The notes beneath the pieces were generated by a model. That model was not told where the DNA came from and ran no database searches. It was given only the letters and a program-made list of their open reading frames with translations. A stretch of 8,125 nucleotides of DNA from Pseudomonadota bacterium (lineage in GTDB: Bacteria > Pseudomonadota > Alphaproteobacteria > Acetobacterales > Acetobacteraceae). The translations under genes and the position numbers were made by a program. The stretch is taken from positions 1-8,125 of the forward strand of contig JAJZVE010000189.1 in assembly GCA_021845835.1 (NCBI GenBank), written 5' to 3'. This document shows, in pieces, positions 7,286 to 8,125 of the stretch (positions are counted from its first letter, which is position 1; each line of letters opens with the position of its first letter).

Positions 7286-8061
7286 GCTACAAGCCGCCGC
7301 GCCGGCCGCAGTTCTTCTACACCACCGCCCCTTTGCCCTGCCCCTACGTGCAGGGACGCACGGAGCGGAAAGTGGTGACGGAGATCGCCGGCCCGGACGC
7401 GGATGCGTTGCACGACCGGCTGTCGCGCGCCGGCTTCCGCCGCAGCCATAACATCGCCTACGCGCCGGTCTGCCCGAACTGCAACGCCTGCGTGCCGATC
7501 CGCATCCCGGCCGCAAGCTTCCAGCCGGAACGCACGCTGCGCCGCATCCAGCGCGCCAATCTGCAGGTCGAAGGCTTCGAGGTGCCGGCCCGCGCCACCG
7601 CCGAGCAGTTCCAGTTGTTCCAGCGCTACCAGCTGGCGCGCCACGGCGACGGCGACATGGCGACCATGAGCTTCTACGACTACCGCGCGATGGTCGAGGA
7701 TACGCCGATCGAGACCTTCATCGTCGAGTTCCGCGACCCCGACGACCGGCTGGTCGGCGCCTGCCTGACCGACCGGCTGAGCGACGGGCTGTCCGCCGTG
7801 TATTCCTTTTTCCTGCCGGAACTGGATCGGCGTTCGCTCGGCACCTACACCATCCTGTGGCTGATCGAGCGGGCGCGCGGACTCGAATTGCCCTATGTCT
7901 ATCTCGGCTACTGGGTGCCGGAGAGCCGCAAGATGGCCTACAAGGCGCGCTTCCGCCCGGCCGAGGTGCTCGCCGGGGGCAGTTGGCGCATGCTGACCGA
8001 GGCGGACGTCAGCGTCGAACCGGAGGCGGGCTTCAGACTGGTGCCGGTGACGGCCGGCTGA
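7282..8061 (+). CDS. bpt: Aspartate/glutamate leucyltransferase (bacterial Ate1/Bpt aminoacyl-tRNA-protein transferase)
   Basis: The 259-residue cytoplasmic enzyme belongs to the bacterial Ate1-related Bpt family, which transfers leucine from Leu-tRNA to N-terminal Asp or Glu of proteins and so creates an N-degron read by ClpS/ClpAP. Visible hallmarks are FFYTTAPLPCPYVQGRTERK (11-30), GFRRSHNIAYAPVCPNCNAC (51-70) with Cys64, Cys67 and Cys70 beside Cys20, the segment YSFFLPELDRRSLGTYTILW, and YVYLGYWVPESRKMAYKARF. Length and motif order match full-length family members, and many genomes label it arginyltransferase. The leucyl specificity is taken from studied bacterial members and cannot be read from this sequence. 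The ATG overlaps the RDD stop (ATGA), with GGGAGGG 11 nt upstream. Its 3' end overlaps an opposing ORF by 29 bp. Confidence 0.94.
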   Translation: MSYKPPRRPQFFYTTAPLPCPYVQGRTERKVVTEIAGPDADALHDRLSRAGFRRSHNIAYAPVCPNCNACVPIRIPAASFQPERTLRRIQRANLQVEGFEVPARATAEQFQLFQRYQLARHGDGDMATMSFYDYRAMVEDTPIETFIVEFRDPDDRLVGACLTDRLSDGLSAVYSFFLPELDRRSLGTYTILWLIERARGLELPYVYLGYWVPESRKMAYKARFRPAEVLAGGSWRMLTEADVSVEPEAGFRLVPVTAG

Positions 8062-8125
8062 TCCGCGGCCCGGCTGCGCCGCGATCCTTCGGCAGCGTCA
8101 GCAGGAACCGCGCGCTGCCGCGATC
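8033..8125 (-). CDS. C-terminal fragment of a probable sensor histidine kinase (runs off right edge)
   Basis: Only the last 30 codons are inside the window. They read DRGSARFLLTLPKDRGAAGP and a further 10-residue tail, ending in TGA at 8035-8033. The GSARFLLTLP stretch resembles the final strand of a histidine kinase ATPase domain, where a Gly-rich loop is followed by an alternating hydrophobic strand and LP. The tail beyond it looks unconserved. The match rests on about ten residues, so this is tentative. It converges on bpt and overlaps its 3' end by 29 bp, leaving no intergenic space for a conventional terminator pair. Confidence 0.4.
   Translation of the reverse strand, partial: DRGSARFLLTLPKDRGAAGPRISRPSPAPV
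8060..8086 (+). terminator. Weak hairpin after bpt, possible termination or pause structure
   Basis: CGCGGC (8064-8069) and GCCGCG (8078-8083) can pair across an 8-nt loop, and GAT (8060-8062) with ATC (8084-8086) extends the stem past a single bulged C. No T-run follows (CTTCGGC), so it is not a standard intrinsic terminator, and such stems are common at this GC content. Confidence 0.2.

Overview
The window looks like high-GC alphaproteobacterial chromosome, plausibly Rhodospirillales/Acetobacteraceae. Hand counts of sample lines give roughly 75-83% GC in the core genes, the proteins are Ala/Arg-rich, and several families seen here (alphaproteobacterial-type chemoreceptor, RDD protein next to a bacterial Ate1/Bpt transferase, Uma2) fit that group. 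The lineage is an inference; no rRNA or tRNA is present.

Left region (1-547, minus strand): a two-gene cassette of distinctly lower GC (about 64% by hand count over 1-540). A 58-residue probable ribbon-helix-helix DNA-binding protein is followed, with an ATGA overlap, by an MT-A70-type DNA adenine methyltransferase that runs off the left edge. The 202-bp gap upstream (548-749) holds two adjacent palindromes, a TTGACG hexamer and a possible small broken ORF. This looks like the edge of acquired DNA.

Middle (750-3068, minus strand): a 772-residue methyl-accepting chemotaxis protein with two membrane segments, a HAMP domain, a PAS-like domain and a complete signalling hairpin. A 136-bp gap (3069-3204), containing an 18-bp near-palindrome, separates it from the divergent genes.

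Right region (3205-8061, plus strand): five co-directional genes that may form one transcription unit: flavin reductase-family protein, Uma2-family nuclease-like protein, membrane-anchored penicillin acylase-family Ntn hydrolase, RDD-family membrane protein and the N-degron aminoacyl-tRNA-protein transferase Bpt. Gaps are 34 and 4 nt, followed by two 4-nt start/stop overlaps (GTGA, ATGA). The last three are the most tightly coupled. Bpt tags proteins for ClpS/ClpAP degradation in the cytoplasm, whereas the acylase acts outside the inner membrane, so co-expression need not mean a shared pathway.

Right edge (8033-8125, minus strand): a 30-residue C-terminal fragment resembling the end of a sensor histidine kinase, convergent with bpt and overlapping it by 29 bp.

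No CRISPR array, insertion sequence, tRNA, rRNA or riboswitch was recognised. The very long open frames opposite the chemoreceptor and the acylase are GC-driven shadows. I found no convincing new multi-gene system; the best candidates for follow-up are the left cassette with its possible operator and the acylase-RDD-bpt coupling.
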